DNA from: Spirochaetae bacterium HGW-Spirochaetae-2
Lineage (GTDB): Bacteria; Spirochaetota; Spirochaetia; Sphaerochaetales; Sphaerochaetaceae
DNA length: 42,227 nt
Assembly: GCA_002839355.1 (NCBI GenBank)
Contig: PGXW01000023.1
Coordinates: 1 to 42,227, forward strand
Direction: 5' to 3'
Part shown: in pieces, positions 25,055-33,227 of the stretch
Layout: the number at the start of each line of letters is the position of its first letter
Numbering within the stretch: position 1 is the first letter of the stretch
Notes under the pieces: generated by a model
What the model saw: the letters and a program-made list of their open reading frames with translations, nothing else
The model's database searches: none
What the model was told of the DNA's origin: nothing
Made by a program: the position numbers and the translations under genes

Positions 25055-25128
25055 ATCCTACTCCTCCATTATCTCGTCATATCTATCGTTAAAACCTATC
25101 GCTGAAACCACAACCCAAAATCCCGTAT

Positions 25129-25677
25129 CTAACAGGTGAAACGAACCAATTCCTCCGGAGCCAACCGGAACACCGGACCACCTTGCGCTGCCGGATGCCC
25201 GATGGGAAGCAGCAGCATGGGGGTCAACTCGGCAGGTATGCCCAAGCTGTGCTTGAGCGCTACCGCATCGAAGCCGATCACACAGGTGGTTCCCAATCCG
25301 AGGGCCGTCACGGCGAGCATCATGTTCTGGGCGACCCCCATGCAATCGAGCTTGCTCATGTCTGTCCGCCCCTTCTCTCCATATCTGGCGCCCATCCGAC
25401 GCGGATCGTAACAGATGACGATGATCACATCGGCAGTCGCGATCCACGTTTGTGTCAGTACCTTGCCCCGGGCGGTGATGCCGGCATCGCTCGTATCGGC
25501 AACAGCCTGCTTCGCCAGCGGGCTCCTCACCAGCACAAATTCCCTGGCCTGCATGTTCCCGGCCGAGGGGGCCATGGTCCCCGCTTCCAGGATCGCATGC
25601 ACCTGGGCATCGGTCACCGCTTCTGCGGTAAACGAGCGGATGCTCCTGCGGGAGGCCATGCAAGCGAATACGTCCAT
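25129..25677 (-). CDS. Nitroreductase-family FMN protein, second of a tandem pair
   Basis: The 182-residue product opens with ACMASRRSIRSF, the classic RRSxRxF phosphate-binding start, followed by APSAGNMQAREFV (FMN site) and the C-terminal LPIGHPA block. These are flavin oxidoreductases acting on quinones, nitro groups or C=C/amide-type bonds. ATG 25677 begins 4 bases after the upstream nitroreductase stop; the longer frame upstream overlaps that gene and is rejected. The pairing may mean a heterodimer. Confidence 0.88.
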   Translation of the reverse strand: MDVFACMASRRSIRSFTAEAVTDAQVHAILEAGTMAPSAGNMQAREFVLVRSPLAKQAVADTSDAGITARGKVLTQTWIATADVIIVICYDPRRMGARYGEKGRTDMSKLDCMGVAQNMMLAVTALGLGTTCVIGFDAVALKHSLGIPAELTPMLLLPIGHPAAQGGPVFRLAPEELVRFTC

Positions 25678-25681
25678 GGTG

Positions 25682-26281
25682 TCATTCCCCTGCATCGGCT
25701 TTTCCCTTCCAACTCTCCAGGTGGACATACTCGTCGACCCGCAAGCGCGGGCGCTCCCGCGGAGCCTCCACCGAATATCCGAGCACCAGCAGCACCACCG
25801 GATCGACGTGGGCGGGAAGCCCGAGCACCGTCGCGATCCGCGTGCGGTCGAATTCGCGCACAATTGTTGCCCCTATGCCCAACTCTGCGGCCCTCAGCAA
25901 CAGACAAGTGCAGGCGCACCCGATATCCACCAAGGCAAATCGGTCGGCTCCCATGGCACCGGCCTTGGCCTTGGCACGCAACCGGTCGATTGCCACGGTG
26001 AGTACCAACGGGGCATCAATGAACCACTGCACCTCCCGTTCACCCGGCAAAACCGGTCGGAATTGCGCATCGAGCAGCGCTTCGGCCATGGTGGCCTTCA
26101 TGGCAGAGGCTTCGGTGACAATAAGTTCCCACGGCTGACAGTTCGCATTGGATGGCGCACAGCCCACCGCTTCCAGCAATTCCTGCAGATCCTGCGGCCC
26201 GATACGAACTGCCTCGAACCGGCTTGTCCCGGCCAATTGCCGCAGTCGCGAAACGCCGGTCACGTGGGTACTCCCGTTCAT
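25682..26281 (-). CDS. Nitroreductase-family FMN protein, first of a tandem pair
   Basis: The 199-residue product has the nitroreductase blocks VGCAPSNANCQPWELIV and DIGCACTCLLLRAAELGIG and a C-terminal LVLGYSVEAP. Its N-terminal phosphate-binding loop is weaker than in its neighbour (RLRQLAGTSRFEAV). ATG 26281 overlaps the stop of the TPP gene (ATGA). Two unequal nitroreductases in tandem, inside a peptide-uptake operon, suggest oxidation or reduction of the imported compound (inference). Confidence 0.87.
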   Translation of the reverse strand: MNGSTHVTGVSRLRQLAGTSRFEAVRIGPQDLQELLEAVGCAPSNANCQPWELIVTEASAMKATMAEALLDAQFRPVLPGEREVQWFIDAPLVLTVAIDRLRAKAKAGAMGADRFALVDIGCACTCLLLRAAELGIGATIVREFDRTRIATVLGLPAHVDPVVLLVLGYSVEAPRERPRLRVDEYVHLESWKGKADAGE

Positions 26282-27900
26282 TTGTGTTTTCTCAAGATCA
26301 AATCCTCATACTCGGAGGAATCGATGATCGCCTGGACGATGACCGGACCTTCACAAGCGAAGGCTTCGGTCAAGGCCGAACGGAACGCCTGGGCCGAGTC
26401 GGCCGGGAGGATGGGAACACCGAACATATAGTCGGTGATCTGGGGTTGCACGCTGCTGAGCGTGGTCCCCTCGGTAATCCGTCCCCGCTTCTTCTGCTTC
26501 AAGCGGATCAGCTCCAGCTTAGTATCCGATAGGACGATGAAGACGATATTCTTGCCGATCCTTTGTGCGGTCGCCATCTCCCCTGCCATCATCATGTAGC
26601 CGCCATCGCCGGTGATACAGACCACCGGAGTCTCGGGACGGGCCAACTTGGCACCGAGGGCGGCCGGTATACCGAAGCCCATCGAGGACCACCCGTTGGT
26701 CATGAGCTGCCCGAAGGGGTGCCGGGTGCGCCAAGCCTGGCCGATCAAGTGGGTATGGGCACCGACGTCGCACGTCATGATACCGTCATCCGGCAAGATC
26801 TCGCGGAGGATCTGCAATACGCTCAAGGGACCGAACACCCCTGGCTTCGGTACGAATCGGGAGAACATGTCTTCCCGTCGAACGCGCAAGGCCTCCATGT
26901 CCCATGCGGAGGCTACAGGGGCGATTGAAAGCAGCCTATCCAACGCCACGGCGGGGTGTCCGACCACGTCGTGGACGTCCCGGTAGACATTCGTGTCGAT
27001 ATCGCACGCGGTGGTATCGATATGGACAAGCGGCACCTGCGGCATCCAGGATTCGTAGTTGAACTCGACCGGATCGTAGCCGATTCCCACCACTAGGTCG
27101 GCCTGGTTGTTTGTCAGTGCGACGATATCGCTCAACGCATGGAACAGCACGCCGGCATAGCAGCGGTGGTCCTCATCGATCAGGCCCTTGGCCATGGGGG
27201 TCAGCACTACCGGGATATCATGGTGCTGGGCGACCTTGACGATCGCCTCGCCCAAGCCCAGCCTGACAGCACTCAGCCCTATGGCCAACAATGGCTTGCG
27301 GGCCTTGGCAATCAGCACTTCCATGTGTGCCAGCGAAGCTTTGGAGGGTGCGGGAATGCGATCGGGTTCGATGACCGGAGGGAATGCGGCGGTGACGAGC
27401 TTGTCACCCATGCCTTCGGGCAGTCCGATATGCACCGGACCTTGGACCTCGGTCTTCGCTATCGTGACGGCATCGACCAGCTGTTTTTCGACGTTTTCCA
27501 GCTGCATGCGGAATGTGTGTTTGGTCACCGGCTTGAAGAGGGTCTGATGGTCGATCACCATCTGGGTCGTCCTACCGACCATATGCTCGGGCGGTTCGGT
27601 GGTGAGGGCGATAAGCGGAGAGCGGTCGAGCAATGCGCATCCCACACCGGTGGACAGGTTGGTCGCCCCCGGTCCGGTGGTGCCGTAACAGACACCCGGA
27701 GCCCCGGTCAGCCACCCGTACACTGTCGCCATGAATCCGCCGCTGGCTTCATTGGCCACCAGCACGAATTCGGGATCACCCGATTCCATCGCTTCCATAT
27801 ATGACATCCAGTCCCCGCTCGGGACTCCGAAGATGTGCTTGACTCCCTGTTCCCTGAAGAACCTGGTAAGGTAGTTCGCAAACGTCATTTCTTGTTCCAT
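26278..27900 (-). CDS. ThDP-dependent enzyme of the acetolactate synthase/decarboxylase family
   Basis: This is a full-length (540 residues) three-domain protein. The catalytic Glu is E51 in VANEASGG. The ThDP-binding motif starts with GDGGYMM (about 431), and GTTGPGATNLSTGV lies in the first domain. The family joins or decarboxylates 2-oxo acids. The gene overlaps the following nitroreductase gene, so it belongs to the catabolic operon rather than branched-chain synthesis; no small regulatory subunit is nearby. ATG 27900 has GGGGGAAAGA before it. Specific substrate unknown. Confidence 0.88.
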   Translation of the reverse strand: MEQEMTFANYLTRFFREQGVKHIFGVPSGDWMSYMEAMESGDPEFVLVANEASGGFMATVYGWLTGAPGVCYGTTGPGATNLSTGVGCALLDRSPLIALTTEPPEHMVGRTTQMVIDHQTLFKPVTKHTFRMQLENVEKQLVDAVTIAKTEVQGPVHIGLPEGMGDKLVTAAFPPVIEPDRIPAPSKASLAHMEVLIAKARKPLLAIGLSAVRLGLGEAIVKVAQHHDIPVVLTPMAKGLIDEDHRCYAGVLFHALSDIVALTNNQADLVVGIGYDPVEFNYESWMPQVPLVHIDTTACDIDTNVYRDVHDVVGHPAVALDRLLSIAPVASAWDMEALRVRREDMFSRFVPKPGVFGPLSVLQILREILPDDGIMTCDVGAHTHLIGQAWRTRHPFGQLMTNGWSSMGFGIPAALGAKLARPETPVVCITGDGGYMMMAGEMATAQRIGKNIVFIVLSDTKLELIRLKQKKRGRITEGTTLSSVQPQITDYMFGVPILPADSAQAFRSALTEAFACEGPVIVQAIIDSSEYEDLILRKHK

Positions 27901-27958
27901 TCTTTCCCCCTATATGGCATTCGTTCCGTTCCAATCGTTCGTATGTTCAACAATCCAG

Positions 27959-29266
27959 TCAGTTTCCTTGTTTGAAGAAGCGCTCGAGCACCGCATGCAT
28001 ATAGGCGTTGTCAGCCGTTCCACCGATCTCGCGGATCGAGTGCATCGCCAGCAGGGCGAGGCCGATATCGACCGAGCGCATATCGGCCTGGGTGACCGAA
28101 TCGGTTCCGGCGGCCGAACCACCGGGAGAATCCGACTTGTTCACATAAAATTGCCACGGTACCTGCGCGAGTTCGCACAATTGTTGGAACACGGCGCTCG
28201 ATTCGCTGTTAGTGGTGAACTTCTGGGCACCGCTGAATTTGATCACCGGACCGCCATTGAGTTTCACCTGCACCACCGGATCGCTGCGGTCGGGCGCATT
28301 GGGGTGCACCGCGTGGGACATGTCGGCCGAGAGCATGAACGAGTTTTGCATGGCACGGAAGAAATCCTCGCGATCCTTGCCCAACGCCGATGCGATACGC
28401 TCCAACACGGTCGCGAGCATGGGCGAATCGGCCCCTTGGCGGGTACGGTTGCCGATCTCCTCGTTGTCCAGGCAGCAGATCACTGGTGTACAGGTTGTAC
28501 TTGTCTGGGCAGCGAGTGCGCGCACCGAAGCATAGACCAAGCTGAGGTTGTCGAGTTTCTTCGAGCTGATGAATTCGCCCTTTCTTCCCAACAGGCACCC
28601 ACGCTCGTACTCGGAAGTGTACAACTCGTAATCGAGGATATCCTCGGCCTTGCAGCCGATCCTGTCCGCCAACATGGTGCGCAACGTATCCTTGCCGACC
28701 GTGCCGGCTTCAAGCAGGCCCAGTATGGGCAGCATATCCTTTTGTGGATTCAACTCCACCCCGGCGTTCACCCCCTTGTTGTGATGGATGCTGATGTTGG
28801 GGATATACAACTGGGGGTCGGGGAAATCGACCAGGACCTGCTGGGGATGCATGACTGCTGCGCTTCGCAACGAGACGCGTCCAGCGAGCGCGAGGGGCCG
28901 GTCCAACCATGTCGAGAGGATGGGCGAGCCGTACACTTCGGCATTGAGCTTCAGAAATCCTCCCGCAGCGGCCATCTCGGGCGATGGTTTGATGCGGATC
29001 GACGGCGAGTCGACATGGGTCTGTACCAGGCGGAACCCTTCATCCTCCAACTCCCCGGATCCCACGATCCACGCGATCAGGGCCGATCCGTTGGTGGTGA
29101 CATAATAGCGGCCACCCTTGTCCAACTTCCAGCGCTTGGTGTGCTCAAGACGGGTAAAGCCCGCCGCCTCCAACACCGCCTCGGTCTGGCGGACCACATG
29201 GAAGGGACTCGGCCCTTCGTGGATGAAATCGATCAGTTCGTTCGCAAGTTTCATTGTATGTTGCAT
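27959..29266 (-). CDS. M18-family aspartyl-type aminopeptidase
   Basis: The protein (435 residues) shows M18 metal-site motifs: THVDSPS (His84, Asp86), DNEEIG (267-272) and MSHAVHPN. M18 enzymes are dodecameric cytoplasmic di-zinc aminopeptidases removing N-terminal acidic or neutral residues. ATG 29266 is chosen for family alignment, with AAAGGT upstream; the frame extends upstream into oppF. It starts 17 bp after oppF, so imported peptides would be trimmed by a co-expressed peptidase. Confidence 0.93.
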   Translation of the reverse strand: MQHTMKLANELIDFIHEGPSPFHVVRQTEAVLEAAGFTRLEHTKRWKLDKGGRYYVTTNGSALIAWIVGSGELEDEGFRLVQTHVDSPSIRIKPSPEMAAAGGFLKLNAEVYGSPILSTWLDRPLALAGRVSLRSAAVMHPQQVLVDFPDPQLYIPNISIHHNKGVNAGVELNPQKDMLPILGLLEAGTVGKDTLRTMLADRIGCKAEDILDYELYTSEYERGCLLGRKGEFISSKKLDNLSLVYASVRALAAQTSTTCTPVICCLDNEEIGNRTRQGADSPMLATVLERIASALGKDREDFFRAMQNSFMLSADMSHAVHPNAPDRSDPVVQVKLNGGPVIKFSGAQKFTTNSESSAVFQQLCELAQVPWQFYVNKSDSPGGSAAGTDSVTQADMRSVDIGLALLAMHSIREIGGTADNAYMHAVLERFFKQGN

Positions 29267-29283
29267 AGCAGCTACCTTTGTAT

Positions 29284-30264
29284 TCAAACCATATGACAGG
29301 CACAGAAGTGCCGTGGGGATTTTTCCACGTACTCGGGCGACTGCTCGTGGCAAATCGGCTGGGCAAGTGGACAGCGGGGGCTGAAATAGCACCCTTGGGG
29401 TGGATGTATCGGGCTGGGAACCTCGCCTTCCAACGGTTGTATCGGGTTCGCTTCGGCATAGATGGGATCGGGAACCGGAATCGCCCTGAGCAGTGCTTTC
29501 GTGTACGGATGTTGGGGCTTCTCGTAGATCTCGTCGCGGTCAGCGAGCTCGACGATCTTGCCCAGGTACATGACCGCGACGCGGTCGGAGATATGACGGA
29601 CCATGGACAGGTCGTGGGCGATGAACAGATAGGTGAGGTTCATCGTGTCCTGGAGTTCCTCCATCAACGTCACGACCTGGGCCTGCACCGATACGTCGAG
29701 GGCCGAGATGGGCTCATCGCAGACAATGAATTCGGGCTCGACCGCCAAGGCGCGGGCTATGCCGATGCGTTGGCGCTGGCCACCGGAGAACTCGTGGGGA
29801 TAGCGGTTGACGAAGCTCGGATCCAAGTTGACCTTCATCAACAGTTCCTTGGCGAAATCGAGGCGGTCCTGCCTGCTCATGTCGCCATGGTGTATCATCA
29901 GGGGTTCGGCGATGATATTGCCCACTGTCAGGCGGGGATTCAGCGACGAATAGGGGTCCTGGAAGATGATCTGCAGTTTCCTGCGGTACTCCAACATGGC
30001 TTTCCGATCCAATGCGGTGATATCCACGCCATCGTAGAGGATCGAGCCGGCAGTCGGCTTGTACAGCTGGAGTATGGTCCTTCCCGCGGTCGATTTCCCG
30101 CATCCGCTCTCGCCCACCAACCCGAGGGTCTCACCCTGGTAGATGTCGAAGTCGAGTCCATTGACCGCCTGCACCAGGCTCGCTTTCTTGAAAAGCCCGC
30201 CGCCGACCGAGAAATGCTTCTTCAATCCCCGCACTTCCAGGAGTTTTGCCTGCTTATCCAACAT
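29284..30264 (-). CDS. oppF: Oligopeptide ABC transporter ATPase, OppF type
   Basis: The 326-residue product has Walker A GESGCGKST (51-59), the ABC signature FSGGQRQR, and the C-terminal oligopeptide/dipeptide domain (PHPYTKALL, CYFSPRCPLAQPICHEQSPE) with the cysteine cluster that can hold an Fe-S centre. ATG 30264 has GGGAGG 5 bases upstream and overlaps oppD by 11 bases. It energises import together with OppD. Confidence 0.95.
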   Translation of the reverse strand: MLDKQAKLLEVRGLKKHFSVGGGLFKKASLVQAVNGLDFDIYQGETLGLVGESGCGKSTAGRTILQLYKPTAGSILYDGVDITALDRKAMLEYRRKLQIIFQDPYSSLNPRLTVGNIIAEPLMIHHGDMSRQDRLDFAKELLMKVNLDPSFVNRYPHEFSGGQRQRIGIARALAVEPEFIVCDEPISALDVSVQAQVVTLMEELQDTMNLTYLFIAHDLSMVRHISDRVAVMYLGKIVELADRDEIYEKPQHPYTKALLRAIPVPDPIYAEANPIQPLEGEVPSPIHPPQGCYFSPRCPLAQPICHEQSPEYVEKSPRHFCACHMV

Positions 30265-31243
30265 GTGGGCCTCCCTCTTCCAAATTCCAGCACGCCGCGA
30301 AGTGCCCCGGTCGGATCTCGCGCAAGGCGGGATTCTCTGTATTACAGATATCGCTCGCCTTCGGACAGCGTGGTGCGAACGGGCAGGCATCACCCAGTGT
30401 GATCATATTCGGTGGCGCACCCTTGATCGTCTCCAGCTTCTGGTGGACGCGGTTGTGTATCTTGGGCAGGGAATTGAGCAATCCGAGCGTATAGGGATGA
30501 GCCCCATGCGCGAACAGCTCCTTCACACTGCACTTCTCCACAATGTATCCGGAGTACATGACCTGCACGTTCTGGGCGAAATTGGCGACCACACCCAGAT
30601 CGTGGGTAATCCAGATCACCGCCATCTTGAACCGGCTTTGGATATCCTTGATCAGCTTCATGATCTGGGCCTGGATCGTGACATCCAAGGCGGTTGTCGG
30701 CTCGTCGGCGATCAACAGTTTCGGTTCGCAGGCCAAGGCCATGGCGATCATGACCCGTTGGCGCATCCCACCCGAAAGCTGGAAGGCGAATCCTTCGATC
30801 CGTTTCTCGGCATTGGGAATGCCGACCAGCTTGAGCAGTTCGACCGCCCGGTCGTAGGCCTCCTCGCGCGTCATATCGGTATGCTTGAGCATCCCCTCGG
30901 TCATCTGACGCTTCACGGTCAAGACGGGATTGAGACTGGTCATCGGATCCTGGAAGATCATCGAGACGTCCTTGCCGCGGATCTTCCTGATTCCCTCGTC
31001 GTCGAGCTTGAGCAGGTCGACACCTTCGAACAATGCCTCGCCCCCCTCGATCTTTCCGGGAGGCTGCTGTATCAGTTGCAGAAGGGAGAGGACGCCGACA
31101 CTCTTGCCGCACCCGCTCTCTCCCACTATCGCCAGGATCTCACCTTCGTCAACCGTGTAGGATATGCCGTTGACAGCTTTCACCACGCCTTCCCGCGTAT
31201 AAAATCGCGTGCGCAGGTTCTTCACTTCCAGTATTGTTCCCAT
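30254..31243 (-). CDS. oppD: Oligopeptide ABC transporter ATPase, OppD type
   Basis: A 329-residue ATPase with Walker A GESGCGKS (41-48), signature LSGGMRQRV and the OppD C-terminal block CPFAPRCPKASDIC. A GTG at 31246 directly precedes ATG 31243; the ATG is preferred. It sits between oppC and oppF in standard order. Confidence 0.95.
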   Translation of the reverse strand: MGTILEVKNLRTRFYTREGVVKAVNGISYTVDEGEILAIVGESGCGKSVGVLSLLQLIQQPPGKIEGGEALFEGVDLLKLDDEGIRKIRGKDVSMIFQDPMTSLNPVLTVKRQMTEGMLKHTDMTREEAYDRAVELLKLVGIPNAEKRIEGFAFQLSGGMRQRVMIAMALACEPKLLIADEPTTALDVTIQAQIMKLIKDIQSRFKMAVIWITHDLGVVANFAQNVQVMYSGYIVEKCSVKELFAHGAHPYTLGLLNSLPKIHNRVHQKLETIKGAPPNMITLGDACPFAPRCPKASDICNTENPALREIRPGHFAACWNLEEGGPHVG

Positions 31244-31252
31244 CACTCCGTC

Positions 31253-32152
31253 CTATAACGTTGGATCCAGGGCATCCTGGAGACCATCGCCGATAAAATT
31301 CACACACAATACGGTAAGCAAGATCGCCATACCGGGAAAAATCGTGAGCCAAGGTTGGCTGGACATGGTGGCTTGGCTGTCCATGAGCATATTGCCCCAT
31401 GTCGGTGTCGGGGGAGAGACCCCCAGCCCGAGAAAACTCAACGAGCTTTCGGTGATGATCGCGTTGCCGACTCCCAAGGTGGCACCGACGATGATCGAGT
31501 TGGATATGTTTGGCAACACGTGCCGGACAATGATCAGCCGGTCCTTGGATCCCAGGGCCCGTGCGGCGGTCACATACTCGTTCTCCTTCACCGAGAGGAT
31601 CGCTCCCCGCACCACGCGCGAGGTCTGCATCCAGCTGAAGAACCCGATTATCATGACGATTCCCACCGCCTGGGTGTTCGAATACGAACTGATCACGATG
31701 ATCAACGGCAAAGTCGGGATAGAATAGGCAAGGTCGGTCAACCGCATGAGCAGGTTGTCGATCCGTCCACCGAAGTATCCGGCCATGGAACCGATCAAAG
31801 TTCCGATCGCCGTACCCAACATGGCCGCGGTCAACCCGATGGTTATCGAAATCCGCCCGCCATACAAAAGTCGGGTGAGCAGGTCCCTGCCCAATGCGTC
31901 GGTGCCCAGCAGATGCTTTGCCGATGGTGGCTTCCTGATATTCGCCAAGTCGATCGCATCAAATTCGAACGGTGCTATCAACGGCGCGAGGAAGCAGAGG
32001 GCTGCCAGTGTCAAAAGGAACAACGAAGCCACCACAGCCAATTTGTGTTGCAGGAACTTCTCCCAGGTGATCTTCGCATTCGAACGCAGCTTTACGGTGA
32101 TGCCTTCGGCAGCCAGCGCCATGCCTTGTCCGTCTGTCATAATCTCGCTCAT
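31253..32152 (-). CDS. oppC: Oligopeptide ABC transporter permease, OppC type
   Basis: This 299-residue protein has an N-terminal cytoplasmic tail, six membrane segments, the GTDALGRDLLTRLLYGGRIS motif of OppC/DppC permeases, and an EAA-like loop (AARALGSKDRLIIVRHVLPN) that docks to the ATPases. GGAG lies 7 bases before ATG 32152. It lies between oppB and oppD. Confidence 0.95.
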   Translation of the reverse strand: MSEIMTDGQGMALAAEGITVKLRSNAKITWEKFLQHKLAVVASLFLLTLAALCFLAPLIAPFEFDAIDLANIRKPPSAKHLLGTDALGRDLLTRLLYGGRISITIGLTAAMLGTAIGTLIGSMAGYFGGRIDNLLMRLTDLAYSIPTLPLIIVISSYSNTQAVGIVMIIGFFSWMQTSRVVRGAILSVKENEYVTAARALGSKDRLIIVRHVLPNISNSIIVGATLGVGNAIITESSLSFLGLGVSPPTPTWGNMLMDSQATMSSQPWLTIFPGMAILLTVLCVNFIGDGLQDALDPTL

Positions 32153-32170
32153 CGCAGGTCTCCGTTTGAG

Positions 32171-33124
32171 TTATTCATAGGTGATTCTCGGATCGAGCCA
32201 ACCGTAGATGACGTCGGCTATGAGATTGAATACGACCACCATGGTCGATCCCATCATCATGATCCCCATCAGCAGCGGATAATCGCGAGCGTGCATGGCT
32301 TGTATGAACATGCGTCCGATTCCCGGCCAGCCGAATATGGTTTCGGTGATGACCGCGCCCGAGAACAGTCGCGCGATATCGAGTGTCATGACCGAAACTA
32401 CCGGAATACTGGCATTCTTCACGGCATGGACCGAGATCACCGTGCGCCTGGAGAGTCCCTTGCTGTGGGCGGTGCGGATATAGTCCTGGTTCAGCACACC
32501 CAGCATGGAGCTGCGCATGTACCGGGACCACCCCGCAATGCTGTGCATGGACAACACGGTGGCGGGCATGATGATATGCTTCAACTGGTCGACGAATCCG
32601 CCCACCCCGACGGTGACCGTCCCTGCGACAGGCAGCCACTGGAGTTTGACGCTGAACAGGTACTGCATCATCAAGCCGAACCAGAACACAGGCATGGCAA
32701 TGGCCACGAACGAGGCTCCGGTGGCAATGAAATCGAACGTGGAATATTGCTTGACCGCGGAGAATACCCCGAGCGGTATGGCGATGATCGCCGCGACCAC
32801 AAACGAAAGTCCCATGAGCCGCAGCGTGTCGGGCATGCGTTCCAGGATCATGATGAGGACCGGTCTCTGGGTCTGGAAACTGATTCCCATATCCCCGGTG
32901 AGCATGGCACCCAGCCACTTGAAGTATTGCACGAATATGGGTTGGTCCACCCCGAGCCGGGCCCTATAGGCATCGATCGCGGCGGGGTCCACGAACATTC
33001 CCCGATCGAGCAGGGTTCCCTCGGGTCCTCCGGGTGCGGCTTGGATGATGGTGAATATCACCACCGAAATCGCCAGCAACAGCGGGACCATCTGGATTGT
33101 GCGTCGTATTACATATCTTAACAT
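32171..33124 (-). CDS. oppB: Oligopeptide ABC transporter permease, OppB type
   Basis: This 317-residue permease has the OppB N-terminus MLRYVIRRTIQMVPLLLAIS, six membrane segments, and an EAA loop (RTAHSKGLSRRTVISVHAVKN). ATG 33124 has AAGGA 6 bases upstream; the frame continues upstream through the intergenic hairpin and is not used. It follows the binding-protein gene after a 103-bp gap with a strong hairpin. Confidence 0.95.
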   Translation of the reverse strand: MLRYVIRRTIQMVPLLLAISVVIFTIIQAAPGGPEGTLLDRGMFVDPAAIDAYRARLGVDQPIFVQYFKWLGAMLTGDMGISFQTQRPVLIMILERMPDTLRLMGLSFVVAAIIAIPLGVFSAVKQYSTFDFIATGASFVAIAMPVFWFGLMMQYLFSVKLQWLPVAGTVTVGVGGFVDQLKHIIMPATVLSMHSIAGWSRYMRSSMLGVLNQDYIRTAHSKGLSRRTVISVHAVKNASIPVVSVMTLDIARLFSGAVITETIFGWPGIGRMFIQAMHARDYPLLMGIMMMGSTMVVVFNLIADVIYGWLDPRITYE

Positions 33125-33178
33125 TGGCCATCCTTCAGCACTACAGCAGTATCTTGTATTGAAGCTTGGTCGAAACAA

Positions 33179-33210
33179 TTCGATGCCGGGCAAAGGGCCC
33201 CGGCATCGAA
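33179..33210. promoter_or_regulatory. Perfect 12-bp hairpin between the Opp binding protein and oppB
   Basis: Arms TTCGATGCCGGG (33179-33190) and CCCGGCATCGAA (33199-33210) flank an 8-base loop. Only a weak T-rich tail follows on the transcribed strand. It probably lowers permease expression relative to the binding protein or protects the upstream mRNA. Confidence 0.82.
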
Positions 33211-33227
33211 CGAACAGGGGGTATCGT

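Noticed and set aside
29276-29289. CTTTGTATTCAAAC between oppF and the M18 gene, similar to the repeat core
   Set aside because: Three mismatches from the core and no arms at the 9-bp spacing on either side.
31355-33121. Long plus-strand open frame (588 codons) antisense to oppB and oppC
   Set aside because: It is low-complexity, rich in H, R, D and Q, has no ribosome site, and mirrors well-conserved permease genes.
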